Below, one piece after another: positions 1 to 11,959 of a DNA stretch of 64,000 bases. The notes below the pieces were generated by a model that was given only the letters and a program-made list of their open reading frames with translations, made no database searches and had not been told where the DNA came from. Each line of letters begins with the position of its first letter. The stretch's first letter is position 1. The DNA is from Amblyomma americanum (taxonomy: Eukaryota > Arthropoda > Arachnida > Ixodida > Ixodidae). The DNA is taken from the NCBI RefSeq assembly GCF_052857255.1, contig NC_135498.1, positions 90,314,257-90,378,256 on the forward strand, read 5' to 3'. The position numbers and the translations under genes were made by a program.

Positions 1-432
1 GAGAGTCTAGTGACCGTCTATAGACAAATGTGTACTAAATGTGTATGACAATAAATACAGAAGTCTGTATAAACTGCCCAAGAAAAAGTCTAAGGGTTCA
101 GCCGGTGCACACTATCTATAGCTGACGCGCATTTGTCCTCTTCGCCTGCGCCGAAATGGAGGGCTCCGAGCATGATGAGGACATGCATCACATGGGCTCC
201 GTCAACGTTTGCTCGTGGTGGCGGAATATCGACCTGAAGCGCCCTGCCTTCCATGGACAAAGTCAGTGAAAGTGTTTTGCACCTCTACGCACCATTTTCG
301 GCCCTTTTCGCCCACTGAAACCGATTCTGGAAGATTTTTCTTTCGCGCCAGGCGTGGAACTCTGTCACCGGTTAGGCCTAACGCCGCCGGCTGCTCATCG
401 CCCTCTTCGTCTCCGACTCTACATCGTCACAG

Positions 433-2113
433 ATGGAGTACCGCGCCGATGGCGAAGTGATTTCCCCAGAAGAATTCGAAAATGATCCACGGTGGTCCCG
501 CGCCGTCCGGGCCCACAACAAGCTCTACCCCACCACGAAGCCGTCATCGTCCAATGACGCGTCAGCAGCGTCCAGTTCCCGGGCAGGTCAAGGCAAGCCC
601 GCTCAACCGCCGCAAGGCAAGTCTACTCCACCGAAAATCAAGAAACACGCTCCACTTACTCGTCTACCAGCTTCAGACCTCAGGGTTGTGTTCCGCCCGG
701 GCGGTGGTCTCGACCTGCGGCCCGTGAACGGCGGAGCTCTTCTCCAGCTTCTCTGCACTGGCGCAGAGATTGACTACGCCCAAGCGCGGAGCCAGGACAA
801 GCTCCGAATCAACCCTTACAATAACTCGTTCACCGTGAGTATGCCTTCGGAAACCCGAATGAAACGATATGTCCAACTTCAAGAACTCAGGCTCCACGAC
901 CAACAGTATCCGATGAAGACATACGTAGCGGCCCCCGACAACGCCGTTAAAGGGATACTCTACAAAGCGATATATAACCAGACTCAAGAAGATATTTTCT
1001 CCGACCTCGTGGCGCTGAACCCCAGAGGCCACTTCACGATCGCCGACGCCCGCCAACTAGGCCGCACCAAGTCCACCTTGGTCACCTTTATTGACACCAC
1101 GGAAGTTCAAAGACAGCTCGTTTTCTACGGCACCCTCTACACGTGTCATCACTTCAAGGCGAAAGTTGAAGCATGCTTCAACTGCCGCAAGCCAGGCCAT
1201 GGTGCTGATGTGTGTCCGAAAGAGCGCACCGACCTTTGTCAAGCTGCGGTGCGTCTTATCCCATCTAAGAAACGCCGGATTGCACTCCCAAATGTATCCT
1301 GTGTAATGAAACGCACTTCACAGGGACGCTTCAAACGCTCCGGAAACACCACGCCGGCCTTCCCTCTACGGACAGCGCCCCCGGCGAGTCCACCACCGTC
1401 TTCGCCACCCAAGAGTACCAGGGCGTCGCGAAGCCGCCAACGCTCCACCTCCCGCCCAAGAACTGATCGCAGTCGCAGCCGTTCCGTGTCCGTCCCACCA
1501 CTTCCAGGCCGAATGGTCCAGGACTCTAGCAAACAGGTGAGCTGGGGGCCGCAGTCTTCCTCGTTCGAGAAGGAAAACGCGGAGCTAATAGCACAATTGT
1601 CCTCCCAGAGTCGCGAAATTGCTGCTCTAAAAGAGCAACTGCAAAACCTTTGAAAGCGTGAACACTCCCCACCGACATATCCCCCAGTGGTGCAAACCCC
1701 GACACATCCAAACGTGCCCTGTTCCTCTTCCGTCTCTTCCCTCTCCGCCTCCTCCTCGCGCCACGTCACCGGCACGTGGGCTCCCCGCTAAACGCAAGTC
1801 CGCCGATGACGCCAATTCTCCCTCCCAGCCAGTCACTGACAGCCTTGTACACCAGGTGACGTATTTCATGCAAGATTTTGAGAAGCGCATGATGGCGACG
1901 CTAAACACATTCCGCTCCGAAACTCAAACGTGGATGAAGAACATTTCTGACCGCGTGGCGGCGCTCGAAACCCGCCAGAGCAATCTGGAGGCCAATGTCG
2001 CGCAGCTCCAAACTAAGATTCACGAGCCTCTCCCCAGAGGTCATACGCCACCCCCTGCATCTTCCGCTCTCTCCGTCATTGCCCAAAATGGCTGCGACAC
2101 CCCAACGCATTAA
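433..2113 (+). pseudogene. LINE ORF1, gag-like RNA-binding protein, frameshifted
   Basis: Probable nucleic-acid chaperone of the LINE particle. The first open segment (433-1653, 406 codons) has a CCHC knuckle (C248, C251, H256, C261), an Arg/Ser-rich stretch and a C-terminal coiled coil. A second knuckle-like segment (CTPKCILC) is readable only in another frame around 1,275-1,320, so the frame appears to slip out and back here. After the stop at 1651-1653 the protein continues in a different frame (1658-2113) with a second heptad-rich segment. ORF1 would overlap the start of ORF2 at 2088 by about 25 bases. What is seen: domains and frames. Inferred: function, from other LINE ORF1 proteins. 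Confidence 0.75.
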
Positions 2114-5100
2114 GGTGTGGCAGTGGAAGTGCAGGGGTTTTCGCTCAGAGCGAGATAACCTGCAGCTTTACTTACAAACCCTCTCTAGCCGCGACGCCCC
2201 CGCGGTCATTGCGCTTCAGGAAACTCTGACTTCAGTTAAACTCCTAAACTACACCGCATGCGAACCTTCTACCCAGCCCCAGACCAGGGTCGCCACGCAC
2301 GTATATCGCAATCTCACTGCGATAGAGCACCGATTAGAGGCAGACGACATAGACGGTCTCCTGCTGGAGCTTCTCCCTCCCACACGCAAGTCACTTAGCC
2401 TCTTCATCCTCAATCTCTATAGTCCCCCAAAAGGTAATCCTACCCCTCTTCTTGCGGCTTTCCGCAAGACGCTCTCGATCAGTTCGAACAACTCCCTGTT
2501 GGTAGTGGGCGACTTTAACGCCAATCACACCAGTTGGGGGTACCGCAAGAACTGTCGCAAAGGCACCTCCCTGTGGTCATTCATTCAGGACGAAGGCCTC
2601 TCCCTTTTGAATGACACCACGATCCCCACCCGTATTGGTTCCAGTGTTCAGCACAACACCAGCTCAGACCTCTCAATTAGCAAACACATTCGCGACAGCC
2701 GATGGATCAACACGACACACTCCGTTGGCAGCGACCATTATATAATTTCCACAGAGGTTAATATCTCTTCCATTACCTCGCCAAAACGACAAAAAGTATG
2801 GTGGAGCTGCTATAAAAAAAACGTAAACCAATAAGCTCCTGCCTGTGCCCCTAAAACGACAAGGCACACAGGTGGTGGATTGGGACAAATTCCGCCGACT
2901 TCGGCGCCTAACCCCGAACACCATCACGGACCTCTCTGAAAGGACCGCCAGTCTCAACCGCGATGTCGCCCGCGCAACCTCCACCATTCCCCGAACCTTA
3001 GGACACATCGGCTGCTCACAGCCGGCTCCTCCCCATGTGGGAAGCAGATGCCAGCCTGCAAAGGTTCTGGCTCAATCAAAAGCACAATCGGTCCCTCAAA
3101 CGCCGTATCGCTAATCTCGCACGCGAGATTAAAACACATGCACGCGACCTGGCCCCTCAACAATGAGGACAGGTCTGCGACCGCATGAGTGGCAATCTCC
3201 TGGACCCGGGTCACACGAAGGAAACCCAACGCAAGCATGTCACACGCATCTTGCACCAGCTCCCCCTCACAGACGATGCACTCCTCCAAGCCCTCAAAGA
3301 TCAATATCTCGCCACCACCCCTCCCACCCCCCTCCCCCCGTACCCGGGAGACGCCAACCCGGAACTCGACGCGGACATCTCTCTGGCGGAGGTTCTGGCG
3401 GCCATGCACAAACTTCTGACCATGACCGCCCCCGACGCTGACAGAGTCACCAACAAGGCGCTCCGCAATCTCGACGGCCAGTCCGTGGAGGCTGTTGCAG
3501 ACTTGTTCAATCACTGCTGGCGAACGGGAACCCTCCCTTCGCAGTGGACTCATGCCTGCATAACTTTCATCCCTAAGCCAGGAAAGCCTCTTGAGATAAG
3601 GAATCTCCGTCCCATTTCACTTACGTCTTGCATCGGCAAGCTCTTTGAGTACGTCGTCCTTGGTCGCCTCCAGGAAGACATGGACGACAACCTCCTCTTC
3701 CCCCCCCAACGATGGTTGGTTTCCATCCCCACCTCTCCACCCAAGATATATCGTGCTTCAGTTCTCAGAAGACGTCCTCCACCCCCGAAACACGAGGCGC
3801 AGCGCGTGGTCCTGGCCCTGGATCTAAAACAGGCATTCTACAATGTACATCATTCGGCGATCTTGGACACCCCGTCGTCCCTACACGTTGGCACTCGTAC
3901 CCATCAGTACATCTCAGCCTTCCTCCGCCACCGCACTGCTGAAATTACTTTTGGCTAACTCTCCTCCTCTGTTTTCACGCTCGGTAGCCGAGGTGTCCCT
4001 CAGGGATCGGCACTCTCCCCGATTCTATTTAATATAACTCTCATCCCCATGGCAAAGGCTCTCTCAGCCATTCCTGCCCTCTCGCACTCTTTATATGCCG
4101 ACGACATCACCCTGTGGACCTCTGCGGATAATGTCGGCACCATGGAAGAACACTACAAGCGGGGGCAGATGGGGTGACCTCCTATGCCCATCAGGTCGGC
4201 CTTGCATGCTCTCCTACAAAATCGGAACTTCTGGTCCTTCGCCCCCCTCGGGGAAGACTGGACAAAACTCGCCCACCTAGCATCGATGTCACCATTGATG
4301 TCACCCGCATACCAGAGCTAGACAAAGTTCGCATCCTGGGGATGGTTCTCCAGAATAATGGCAAGAACACTGCCACAATCACCAAGCTCACTGCTACCGT
4401 TCAACAAACAGTTCGCCTCATCAGACGAATCGCTAACAAACACTGAGGCATGCGGGAACACGACCTCCGCCGCCTGATCCAGGCTTTCGTCCTTAGCCGG
4501 GTAGTATACTCCCTGCCCTATCTCTTCCTCTCCCGAGTAGAGGAGAACAAGGTCAACTGCCTCATCTGTCAGGCGTACAAGACGGCCCTCAACCTCCCCC
4601 AGCACACGTCGAATGAACGCCTTTTTAAGATGGATGTACACAACACCCTCGCCGAGCTCACCGAGGCCCATCGATCTGCCCAACTTGATCGGCTCCCCTC
4701 CACCCTAGCCGGCCGTCACATTCTTGACGCCATTGGCCTACACCCCCTGGCTAATATACCCACACCTCCCTCCCACACCGCACACGGGACCTCATCACCA
4801 TTCACCCCCTCCCCAAGAACATGCATCCCGAGCATCACGCGGCTCGTCGTGCTGCTCGGGCTGCAGCCCTACACAAACACTACGGCGCACAGCCAGAGAG
4901 CGTCCACGTCGACGCAGCCTCTTACACCTCCTCTTCCGCCTTTGCCCTGGTGGTAGTGTCCAATTCGTACACCCCTATTACGGCAGGCACTGTCATTGCC
5001 TCCACTCGTGCGGAAGTGGAGGAGGCAGCCGTAGCCTTAGCCATCGCTACTACATCGGCGACCCACATTTTCAGCGACTCAAAGACCGCGGTCCGTAACT

Positions 5101-5693
5101 TTGCGAAAGGCCGCATCTCCGAACCCGCTTTCCGGCTTCTAAGCAGGTCTGCCGCCCCTACCCGACCTGTTCAGCTTCTCTGGGTCCCGGCCCAGGCCGG
5201 CCACCCAGGTAACGAGGCGGCTCATTCTTTAGCTCGAGGTTTCGTCAGCCGAGCAGGAGCCGCCGACGCCTGGGGAGACGCTCGAGATCGAATGGTCGCG
5301 TATCACGAGATCACTCTACACTACCGTGAGCAACGGCTAACGTATCCCCCTCCGCACAAGTCTCTCACTCAATTGCAGCAGGTGACGTGGCGACAACTAC
5401 AATCCCGCCCCTTCCTCTCCCCTGCCCACTTAGCCCTGGTTCACCCAGGACTGTTCACGCCAGTATGCACCCTCTGCGGCGCTCCGAAAACGGATTTTGC
5501 ACACATTCTTTATTCTTGCTCTGAGTTCCTTCCACCAGCCGATTGGCAACTCACAGAACATGAGCGATGGAAGGCTGCGGTGTCCAGTTCTGACCCGGCT
5601 GCCCAACGGCAGCTAGTAGACTGGGCTTTTGAAGTCGCTGAGAAGCATCACCTTCCGGCCACGACACGCATCCAAGAGCAATCCCATCACTAG
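2088..5693 (+). pseudogene. LINE ORF2 polyprotein: endonuclease, RT, RNase H, zinc finger
   Basis: The ATG at 2088 starts an AP-type endonuclease with QET, GDFN and SDH motifs, ending at a stop at 2832. A linker and RT follow: palm motif A at 3,820-3,860 reads LDLKQAFYNV (canonical AFD, so the Asp is lost). The RT then has an in-frame TAA at 3956, and the same frame continues with GVPQGSALSP and YADD near 4,095. Further breaks are a TGA at 3,165, a frameshift near 4,160, a TGA at 4444 and a frameshift near 4,790. RNase H (from 4821) keeps D31, E67/E68 and D86, but the last His and Asp positions are Gln125 and His135. The C terminus carries CTLC...H...C. At least six lesions rule out activity. 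It would nick DNA and copy its own RNA by target-primed reverse transcription. Confidence 0.85.
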
Positions 5694-5740
5694 GATGTAA
5701 CAATTAAGGCTTGCTCTACTTTATAAGTTTTTGACCACCA

Positions 5741-6060
5741 CCACCCGAAATGGAACCGCCACACCATCACCGCGCTGTACCGCATGGATTGTAGCCGGGT
5801 AGAAAGAGGCGAATAGAACCGCACGGTACGGATTGTAGCAGCGGCGCGACCATTCATTACGTGTCCTGTTTCCACTTCTTACGAACAATGTTCACAAAGC
5901 ACAGTTATTGAGAGACATTAGGGCTATTTAGTTTATCCCGCTCCACCTGTGCATGACGTTTATGGATGTCTACAGATCCCAATTATCTCATACGTTTAAT
6001 AATATTCACCAGTACGAAAACAGACAGCAAATGCAGCGTGAAGAGGGGCACCGTGTCACA
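5741..6060. other. Intergenic stretch, nothing recognised
   Basis: AT-rich DNA between the LINE 3' end and the first SINE. I see no coding signature, RNA gene or clear repeat. Confidence 0.5.
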
Positions 6061-6303
6061 CAATAAAAAAAGGTTTAGGTTTAAGGGGTTTAACGTCCCA
6101 GAGCGATACAGGCAATGATGGACGCCGTAGTGAAGGGCTCCGGAAACAAACTGGGGTTCTTTAACATGCACTGACCTCGCACAGTACCTGGGCCTCTAGA
6201 ATTTCGCCTCCATCGGAATTCGACCGCCCCAGCGGGGATTCAACCGGCGTCTTTCGGGTCAGCAGCGGACCATCGTAACAACTGAGCCACCGCGGCGGCT
6301 AAA
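6061..6303 (-). mobile_element. SINE-B copy (tRNA-derived)
   Basis: Read on the minus strand it starts with a tRNA-like head (GTGGCTCAG A-box near 6,290, B-box near 6,240). The conserved body follows (TCAGTGCATGTTAAAGAACCCCAG) and the copy ends in GGGACGTTAAACCCC. It has the same plan as the copies at 15,028, 16,375, 18,655 and 19,047. Inferred to be transcribed by Pol III and mobilised by a LINE. Confidence 0.85.
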
Positions 6304-6639
6304 TGAAAAAAATGGGCGTGCCCTGTTATTCAAGAGATACTGTTCATTAGGAGACAGAGGAAGATAACATCCAAATTGGGAGGTCAGGTCAGAACCCTGA
6401 GAGAAAGGGGAATGAGTCAGGAGTGTCCGTAGACACTATTGGTCCACGATGGCGGTGCGAGCCAGCTATCTTGGTTCTCACATTGTGTGTCTTAGTATGG
6501 ATTCTAGAGTGCTTTTTGGCGGTTTGAAGCTGCGGGCGCTCCGAAAAGGTGTGCTTGTTTTAACGCAATAGAGTTAAAAACCTCGTTACCCAGAAAATTC
6601 GGCGTCGGCGTTGTCAACGTTGTGACCGAAAAATCACGA

Positions 6640-6862
6640 GCATGACTCTTTCAGGTGGTGCCACGAGGGCAACCTAAGAGGAAGGTGGGACATCTAGGTC
6701 ACGTGTCCTTGCAGAGTCATCACAATTTGCCAAGCCGGATTATGAGCAAACTGCCCACCGTGGCAGGTGGAAGTTGATTGGTCGCTCGGGAAGAGCAAAG
6801 CTGGGTCGCACAAGGCCCACCACTGGAAGAACCTCCCATCGCAGGGCAGTGGTGGATCCCTT
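6640..6862 (-). mobile_element. SINE-D-like repeat, copy 1
   Basis: Aligns by eye along its length with 56,735-56,985. Shared blocks include the 3'-end region near GGTCGC, the AGAGCA block and the CAGGGCAGTGG block. The second copy begins, on the minus strand, with a tRNA-like head (GGCGCAGTGG), so this is probably another tRNA-derived SINE. Divergence is high. Confidence 0.55.
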
Positions 6863-7355
6863 TAGAGAATGACCTTTCAACATATAAGGCAATTGACTTG
6901 TCCCGCTGTCGGGTAGTAACCTTAAAAATGAGCTTAAGTGTATCCTCTCATTTTTAGGATGTGCATGGTAATACAAGTTGACCTCCGGGGTAGACCATGA
7001 CAGTGGTCTTACGTGAACGGTGCGTGTGTGTGTTACCTCACTGTTTAGAAAGCAAAGGTAGTAATTTTGAGGGACCCCACAGTGGTAGTACGACTCGAGC
7101 AGCCATAGCTGGCTTCCAGATATGACCATCCTTCCTCTGCAGAGGCTGCGTTCTTTAGCTTAAAGCAACGAGGGGCGTTCAAGTGACAATGCGTGCCTGC
7201 GTCTGGGTTATTAGTTTTGAGGAAATGGTCAAGTACAAGTCTCACAATGAGCGGACACATGAACTGAACCGGGAAGAAAGAATGAAAGGGGCAGCCCACG
7301 CTGTAGAACGCTGTGAATAAGATGTGTAAGTCTCACGTGCGCAGCACTTTCTCGT

Positions 7356-7430
7356 CGCGCCGCCATGGTGGCTCAGTGGTTATGCTGCTCGGCTGCTGAT
7401 CGGAAAGATGCGGGTTCGAATGTGGTTATG
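7356..7430 (+). mobile_element. SINE-B head fragment
   Basis: GTGGCTCAGTGGTTATG plus a B-box-like GGTTCGAAT match the tRNA head of SINE-B. The body is missing, so this is a 3'-truncated or interrupted copy. Confidence 0.6.
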
Positions 7431-8040
7431 AATTCCCTTTGCCGGGATCCAGACGGAGCGCCTTTCTAAGCTGTTGCGCTTCGCTTGACTGTCGCGTCCC
7501 TAGAAACTTATCTGTACGGCCCCGTTCTTTCTATTCAATAACAGCGTTCTCGCCGCGACTGAACTCCCCTTGCCGGCCCATAAGGTTTATACATTGGGCT
7601 TGCCTGACCTACCGCGTCGGCCCGCCGCGCAGCAGGCAATCTCTCACCTCAGGCGCTGTACGACTGATTTTGCCGTCGACACATGCATTTCGTTGCAAGG
7701 TATAGTGAAGTTTCACCCTGTTGCTCAGGGTATCATGCTCCAATTCCCTCCTCCCCAGTTGTTCTCTCTGTCCTGGTGCGCGCAACTGCGGTCGTGGTCA
7801 CGTGATCGCGGGCGTCGTGAAACCAAGCGAGCGTGCCAGGAATAGCTAGCGCTCTAAAGAGGCTCACGTGCATTACGATGTCAGTGCACATTAAGTGACG
7901 CCAATTGGTCTAAACTCATCCGGAGCACACCACTACGGCGCTCATTTCACTATTAAGGCGAAAGCCTTTAAATGGCTCGTCGTTTTCCGTCCGTGGTATC
8001 TGTCACACGATGACGTCATGAATGACATAATTGCTATAAC
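7430..8040. other. Intergenic stretch, nothing recognised
   Basis: Short open frames occur but none shows a protein family signature. A 14-base stretch CACGTGATCGCGGG near 7,800 recurs near 13,317. Confidence 0.4.
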
Positions 8041-8300
8041 CCATATACTCTCAGCAAATACTAAGTAATGGGTAGTTACTAATTAGTCATTAATTAATCG
8101 TTTATTAAGTCTAATTGGTAATTATACAAACAAAACCAAAACAGTATAAAAATTCAGAATTAAAAAGTTCACAAATAATAAGGTTAGATTATAAAATAAA
8201 AATGAATTTTTAAAAAGAGCTGCACACAGAAAATAAAAATAAATAAAATAATAAACAAATACAAATAAAAATAACAGAAAAAATGCAATGCCTGTAGACA
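8040..8300. repeat. AT-rich, A-runs low-complexity stretch
   Basis: Composed mainly of AAATAA-type words, most densely at 8,150-8,285. No gene features. It contrasts with the flanking sequence at about half GC. Confidence 0.7.
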
Positions 8301-8427
8301 CCGTGAGAAAAAAGCCGAGTTCTAGAAAGTTTCACGTTTTCGCATACCTGCGCGTAAGCAGATTTTAGTGCCCTCAGAGTTTTTCATTCTTGCACTGCTA
8401 CATATTCGCCGTTGTGGCTCACGTGAT

Positions 8428-8697
8428 TAGGGTGGTTCGGCTACTGAGCCGGAGTACTCGGGTAGAACCTGGCGGCGGTGGCTGCGTTTTGACGGAGGTG
8501 AAACGCAACAGGTGCCCATGTGCTATGCTCAGTGTACGTTATATTCCAAGGTGGTCGAAATTACTCCGGAGCATTCTACTACGACACCTCTTTCCCTCTT
8601 ACAGATTTCACTCGCTCTATCGCATCTCTTATGGCGGCTCTGGGATGTGACAGTTAGTGCGTCATTTCCTTTCCGCAAAACAACTAATTTCCAAAAA
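8428..8697 (+). mobile_element. SINE-A copy, diverged
   Basis: Starts in the middle of the tRNA head (CTACTGAGCCGGAGTACTCGGG). It keeps the GTGGTCGAAATTACTCCGGAGC core and ends in GTCATTTCCTTTCC. The body is heavily substituted, so it is old. Confidence 0.8.
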
Positions 8698-9354
8698 ACC
8701 TGTATGCTGGCAGCGATAACTATTTCTAGGCCGAGATTGGTCGCCTTGTTACCTAGCGCTCAAAAATAGACAGGAATGTTAACAGACAGGAATATGCCGG
8801 GGATATTGTCCAAGGCCCGTTCTGGCATTAGATCCTCGTGCGTGCCAAAATTTTTAGATCTATGAGACAAAAACTAAACTGCAATAAGCGCATATTTTCG
8901 TGACTAAACGATAACATTAACACTCGAAAATATTAATAAAATAACTAGTGACATGGTGTTACACTAAATAGGCTTCTTTTCAACTCTATTTTGCTTGTTT
9001 TTTCTTTCCTGTTTCGAGTAATTGACGCAACGACCCCTGTATCACTCCACTGTGCCAGTAGACGCGGCTGACTGAAATTATGGAAGAAAACGTACCAAAT
9101 AAGAAACATAGTGGACTTAAACTTACCGAATTAACCCATTAATCAGCGAAAGCTGACTGGCATTACCAGCCGAGAGGTCTGAAGCTGCGTGACCATTTTC
9201 ACGTTTCACAGGCCACTGTTCGGTTGGGTGTCTGTAATCTCACGTGCCTGTTTCGGCCTTCTTCCTGTCGCAAGTATGCTTTCGACCTAAGCGTACTGTA
9301 TGTATAACGAGAAACCGTATAGCAACATCCGACGCGGTGTACAACGAACGATTG

Positions 9355-9440
9355 CATCACAATTTAAGAAAATTTGTTTTGAGGAAAGTAAATGGCGCAC
9401 TATCTCCCATCGCGGTGGGCACCTCAACCGTGCCTGATGA
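9355..9440 (-). mobile_element. SINE-A tail fragment
   Basis: The TTTTGAGGAAAGTAAATGGCGCA block is the minus-strand 3' end of SINE-A. It is followed by the GGGCACCTCAACCG block. The rest of the element is absent. A still smaller relic of the same tail lies at 9,493-9,525. Confidence 0.6.
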
Positions 9441-9831
9441 CACGAACCGCGAGAGTGTACGACTAACGGTTGAGTCACATTCATACAATGAAAATTGGTT
9501 TATGAAGAAAGTAAATTGCGCAAACACTCTCGCTTCTTGGCGGACACGTCAAAGACGCCTTAAGGAAAAAAGGGTTAGAGCGAAAAAAGTAATAGAGCGT
9601 TTTCACCTCGACGCAGGTTGCGCACTGAGGAATGAAACAGAGACCCGCCTCCGAACGCTCAATCCACAAATGTCCGAGTGAAACGCTGGGATACTCGGTT
9701 CGAATACCGGTCGCGAGCTAGCCTACAACCTAATAATAGTATGGAATTCTCAACTAGAAACCGTATGGCACCCCGTAAAACGGTGTACGGGAACCGTTGC
9801 GTCAAGATTTTAATAATAATAAAAATAATTG

Positions 9832-10128
9832 GTTTTTGAGGAAAGGAAATGGCGCAGTATCTCTCATATATCGTTGGGCACCTGAACCGCTCCTTTAGGG
9901 AAGAGAGAAAGGAGGGAGTGAAAGAAGAAAGGAAGAAAGAGGTGCTGTAGTGGAGGGCTCCAAGATAATTTCGACCTGCTGGGGATCTTTAACGTGCACT
10001 TACATCGCACAGCACAGAGGCGCCGTAGCGTTTTTCCTCCGTAAAAACGCAACCGCCGCGGCCGGGTTCGAGCCCGGAAACTCCGGATCAGTAGTCGAGC
10101 GCTGTAACCACTGAGCCACCCCGGAGGG
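9832..10128 (-). mobile_element. SINE-A copy, full length
   Basis: Minus-strand element with tail TTGGTTTTTGAGGAAAGG at the left. The tRNA head (GTGGCTCAGTGGTTACAG) is at the right near 10,095-10,128. All body blocks are present. Confidence 0.9.
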
Positions 10129-10157
10129 TCACAATTTTAACAATAATAATGGGTTAA

Positions 10158-10462
10158 TATTTAGTTTTGGGGGAAAGGAAATTTCGCAGTATCTGTCCCA
10201 TATATCGTTGGACACCTGAGCCGCGGCGTAAGGGAAGGGATAAACGTTTGAGTGAAAGAAGAAAGGAAGGAAGAGGTGCCGTAGTGGAGGGCTCCGGAAT
10301 AATTGCGAGCACTTGGGGATCTTTAACATGCACTGACATCGCACAGCACAGAGGCGCCGTAGCGTTTTTCCTGCATAAAAACGCAGCCGCGGCTGTTGGG
10401 TACGAACCCGGTAACTCCGGATAAGTAGTCGAGCGCCCTAACCACTAAGCCACCGCGACGGG
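10158..10462 (-). mobile_element. SINE-A copy, full length
   Basis: A second minus-strand copy lies 30 bases after the first, in the same orientation. The tail is at 10,160 and the tRNA head at 10,395-10,462. The short spacer (ACAATTTTAA...AATAAT) resembles the tail flank of the neighbouring copies. Confidence 0.9.
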
Positions 10463-10481
10463 TACAATTTTAATACCAAAA

Positions 10482-10562
10482 TTAGTTTTGAGGCAAGGAA
10501 ATCACGCACCAACTCTCGCATCTCATTGGGCAACTGAACCGGGATTTAGGAACAGGTAAAGA
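10482..10562 (-). mobile_element. SINE-A tail fragment
   Basis: TTAGTTTTGAGGCAAGGAAATC followed by a CATTGGGCAACTGAACCG block. This is the 3' third of a third minus-strand copy in the same cluster. Confidence 0.65.
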
Positions 10563-10715
10563 GTGGGAGGCATACAATTGAAGGTAGACATGTCGTCGGT
10601 TCGAATAACTATCGCAAGGTAGCCTCCAACTTGAATACAACATATAAGCTATATGTAATCAGAAATAGTAAGAGTCCACTAGAACGCTGTACGACGAACG
10701 GTTGCTCACATTTTT

Positions 10716-11696
10716 GGTACGAATGTAGTCGGCAATACTGGCGCAGCATTGAGGTCAGCCGGCGGAGGACATGCAAGACGGACAAAATTTATGCGATGGT
10801 CTAAACGAGGCGCTCAGCTTGATGTGTGCGTCCTATGGCCGCTTGATGACGTCACCCCTTTCGCTGGGATTTTCTGTACCGTGTGTGAGTATAGCCACAA
10901 ATACACTACCACATACACAACTTTACACGCCACTTGATGTCGCAATCGGGCTAGTAAGGCTTTCGCCTTAAAATTCGGGAAGGTCGACACACGGGAGCTG
11001 CGGCCAGGCCTACAAAAGCGTTGCTTGCGAGTGGAGTGCGGGACGTGGAAGTCCAGGGACCGCTTGCTTGAAGCAATATAGTGTAGTTTCCAGTCAGGCA
11101 TTATTTGCAGTTTTGATCACATTGCTTGTATGAGTCTGAACCCTCCGCTCGATTTGAGGACGGGAAAGACGCATGACCGGTTCACTTTGCCAGTGAACAC
11201 AACAGCGCCGCTAGATTAAAACACGAACGCTTACTGAAAACAACCTTTCAGTCGGCGTTCGTGTTTCTCTGACGGCGCGAGTGAGGTGTCTACCTGCAAA
11301 GAAAGTTATGCTTCTAGAACCGGAGCGTTTCGACTTCAAATAAGGCTTGACAATGTTATTCGCAGTCTAAACATAAACAGACTCTTCGTTCTGAGGACAG
11401 GAAAGGCGCATTCCTTGCTTGCTTTTAGGTGGACGAACCGCGTAATGAAAAACTTAAAAAGCTGCCCGTGTAACGTAACGCTGAGCGTAACACGTTACAG
11501 CTGCCACTGTAACCAATAACTGGCTGATTGCAAACCTATTGCAGCTTTCGCTGTAAAAATCAGGCATTGGCCCAAAGATCACGTCTTTAATCACGCCTTG
11601 TCCCGATGTTACGTTATCGAAGGTTAAGACGCGCTCGTTCTGTTAATGTAGTGCTGAAGAAAATAAGTAATGAGCAGTACACTTTTTTACGTCCAT
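10716..11696. other. Gene-free stretch
   Basis: Several short open frames but no recognisable domain. No tRNA-like or repeat structure seen. Confidence 0.4.
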
Positions 11697-11925
11697 AACC
11701 AACAAAGTGACTCAGTGGTTATGGTGCTCAGCTGCTGACCTGCTGGACTGCGGCCGCTGCGGAAGCTTTTCGATGGATGAGAAATACATATTAGAGACCC
11801 GTGTACAGTGAGATATTAGTGCACGTAACAGAATCTTAGGTGGTCGAAATTATCCGCAGCACTCCACTGCGGCATTTCTTCCTAGCCTGAGTCGCTTTGG
11901 GACGTAATACCTTATAGAGAAAACA
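11697..11925 (+). mobile_element. SINE-B copy, diverged
   Basis: Degraded tRNA head (GTGACTCAGTGGTTATGGTG), body block GTGCACGTAA and end CGCTTTGGGACGTAATACC. A further minus-strand scrap (GACGGACGCCGTAGTG) follows at 11,937-11,960. Confidence 0.7.
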
Positions 11926-11959
11926 GCATGGGGTATGACGGACGCCGTAGTGTGATTTA

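Larger units (their letters stand above)
1..5740 (+). mobile_element. Decayed I-like non-LTR retrotransposon (LINE), nearly full length
   Basis: Two consecutive coding regions on the plus strand have the order gag-like ORF1, AP endonuclease, reverse transcriptase, RNase H and C-terminal zinc finger. An RNase H after the RT is typical of I-clade and related LINEs. Positions 1-432 look like 5' leader; the true 5' end may lie outside the window. The 3' end is placed near 5,740, shortly after the ORF2 stop at 5,693; no clear poly(A) or target-site duplication was found. Several stops and frameshifts make the copy inactive. Confidence 0.85.
9300..10715 (+). repeat. Divergent direct repeats surrounding SINE tails
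   Basis: A segment containing GGTTCGAATA, TCGC, TAGCCT and, about 80 bases later, TGTACG..AACGGTTGCG occurs at 9,695-9,805. It recurs at 10,597-10,710. Further partial copies of the AACGGTTG block lie at 9,335 and 9,455, each close to a SINE-A tail fragment. The pattern suggests repeated duplication of a unit that already held a SINE. Confidence 0.6.

Noticed and set aside
9844..10424. Minus- and plus-strand peptides such as those containing FLHKNAAAAVGFEPGNSGS, recurring at 17,316, 36,647, 37,619 and 50,766
   Set aside because: They are translations of the SINE-A tRNA head and body. The recurrence reflects the SINE, not a protein family.
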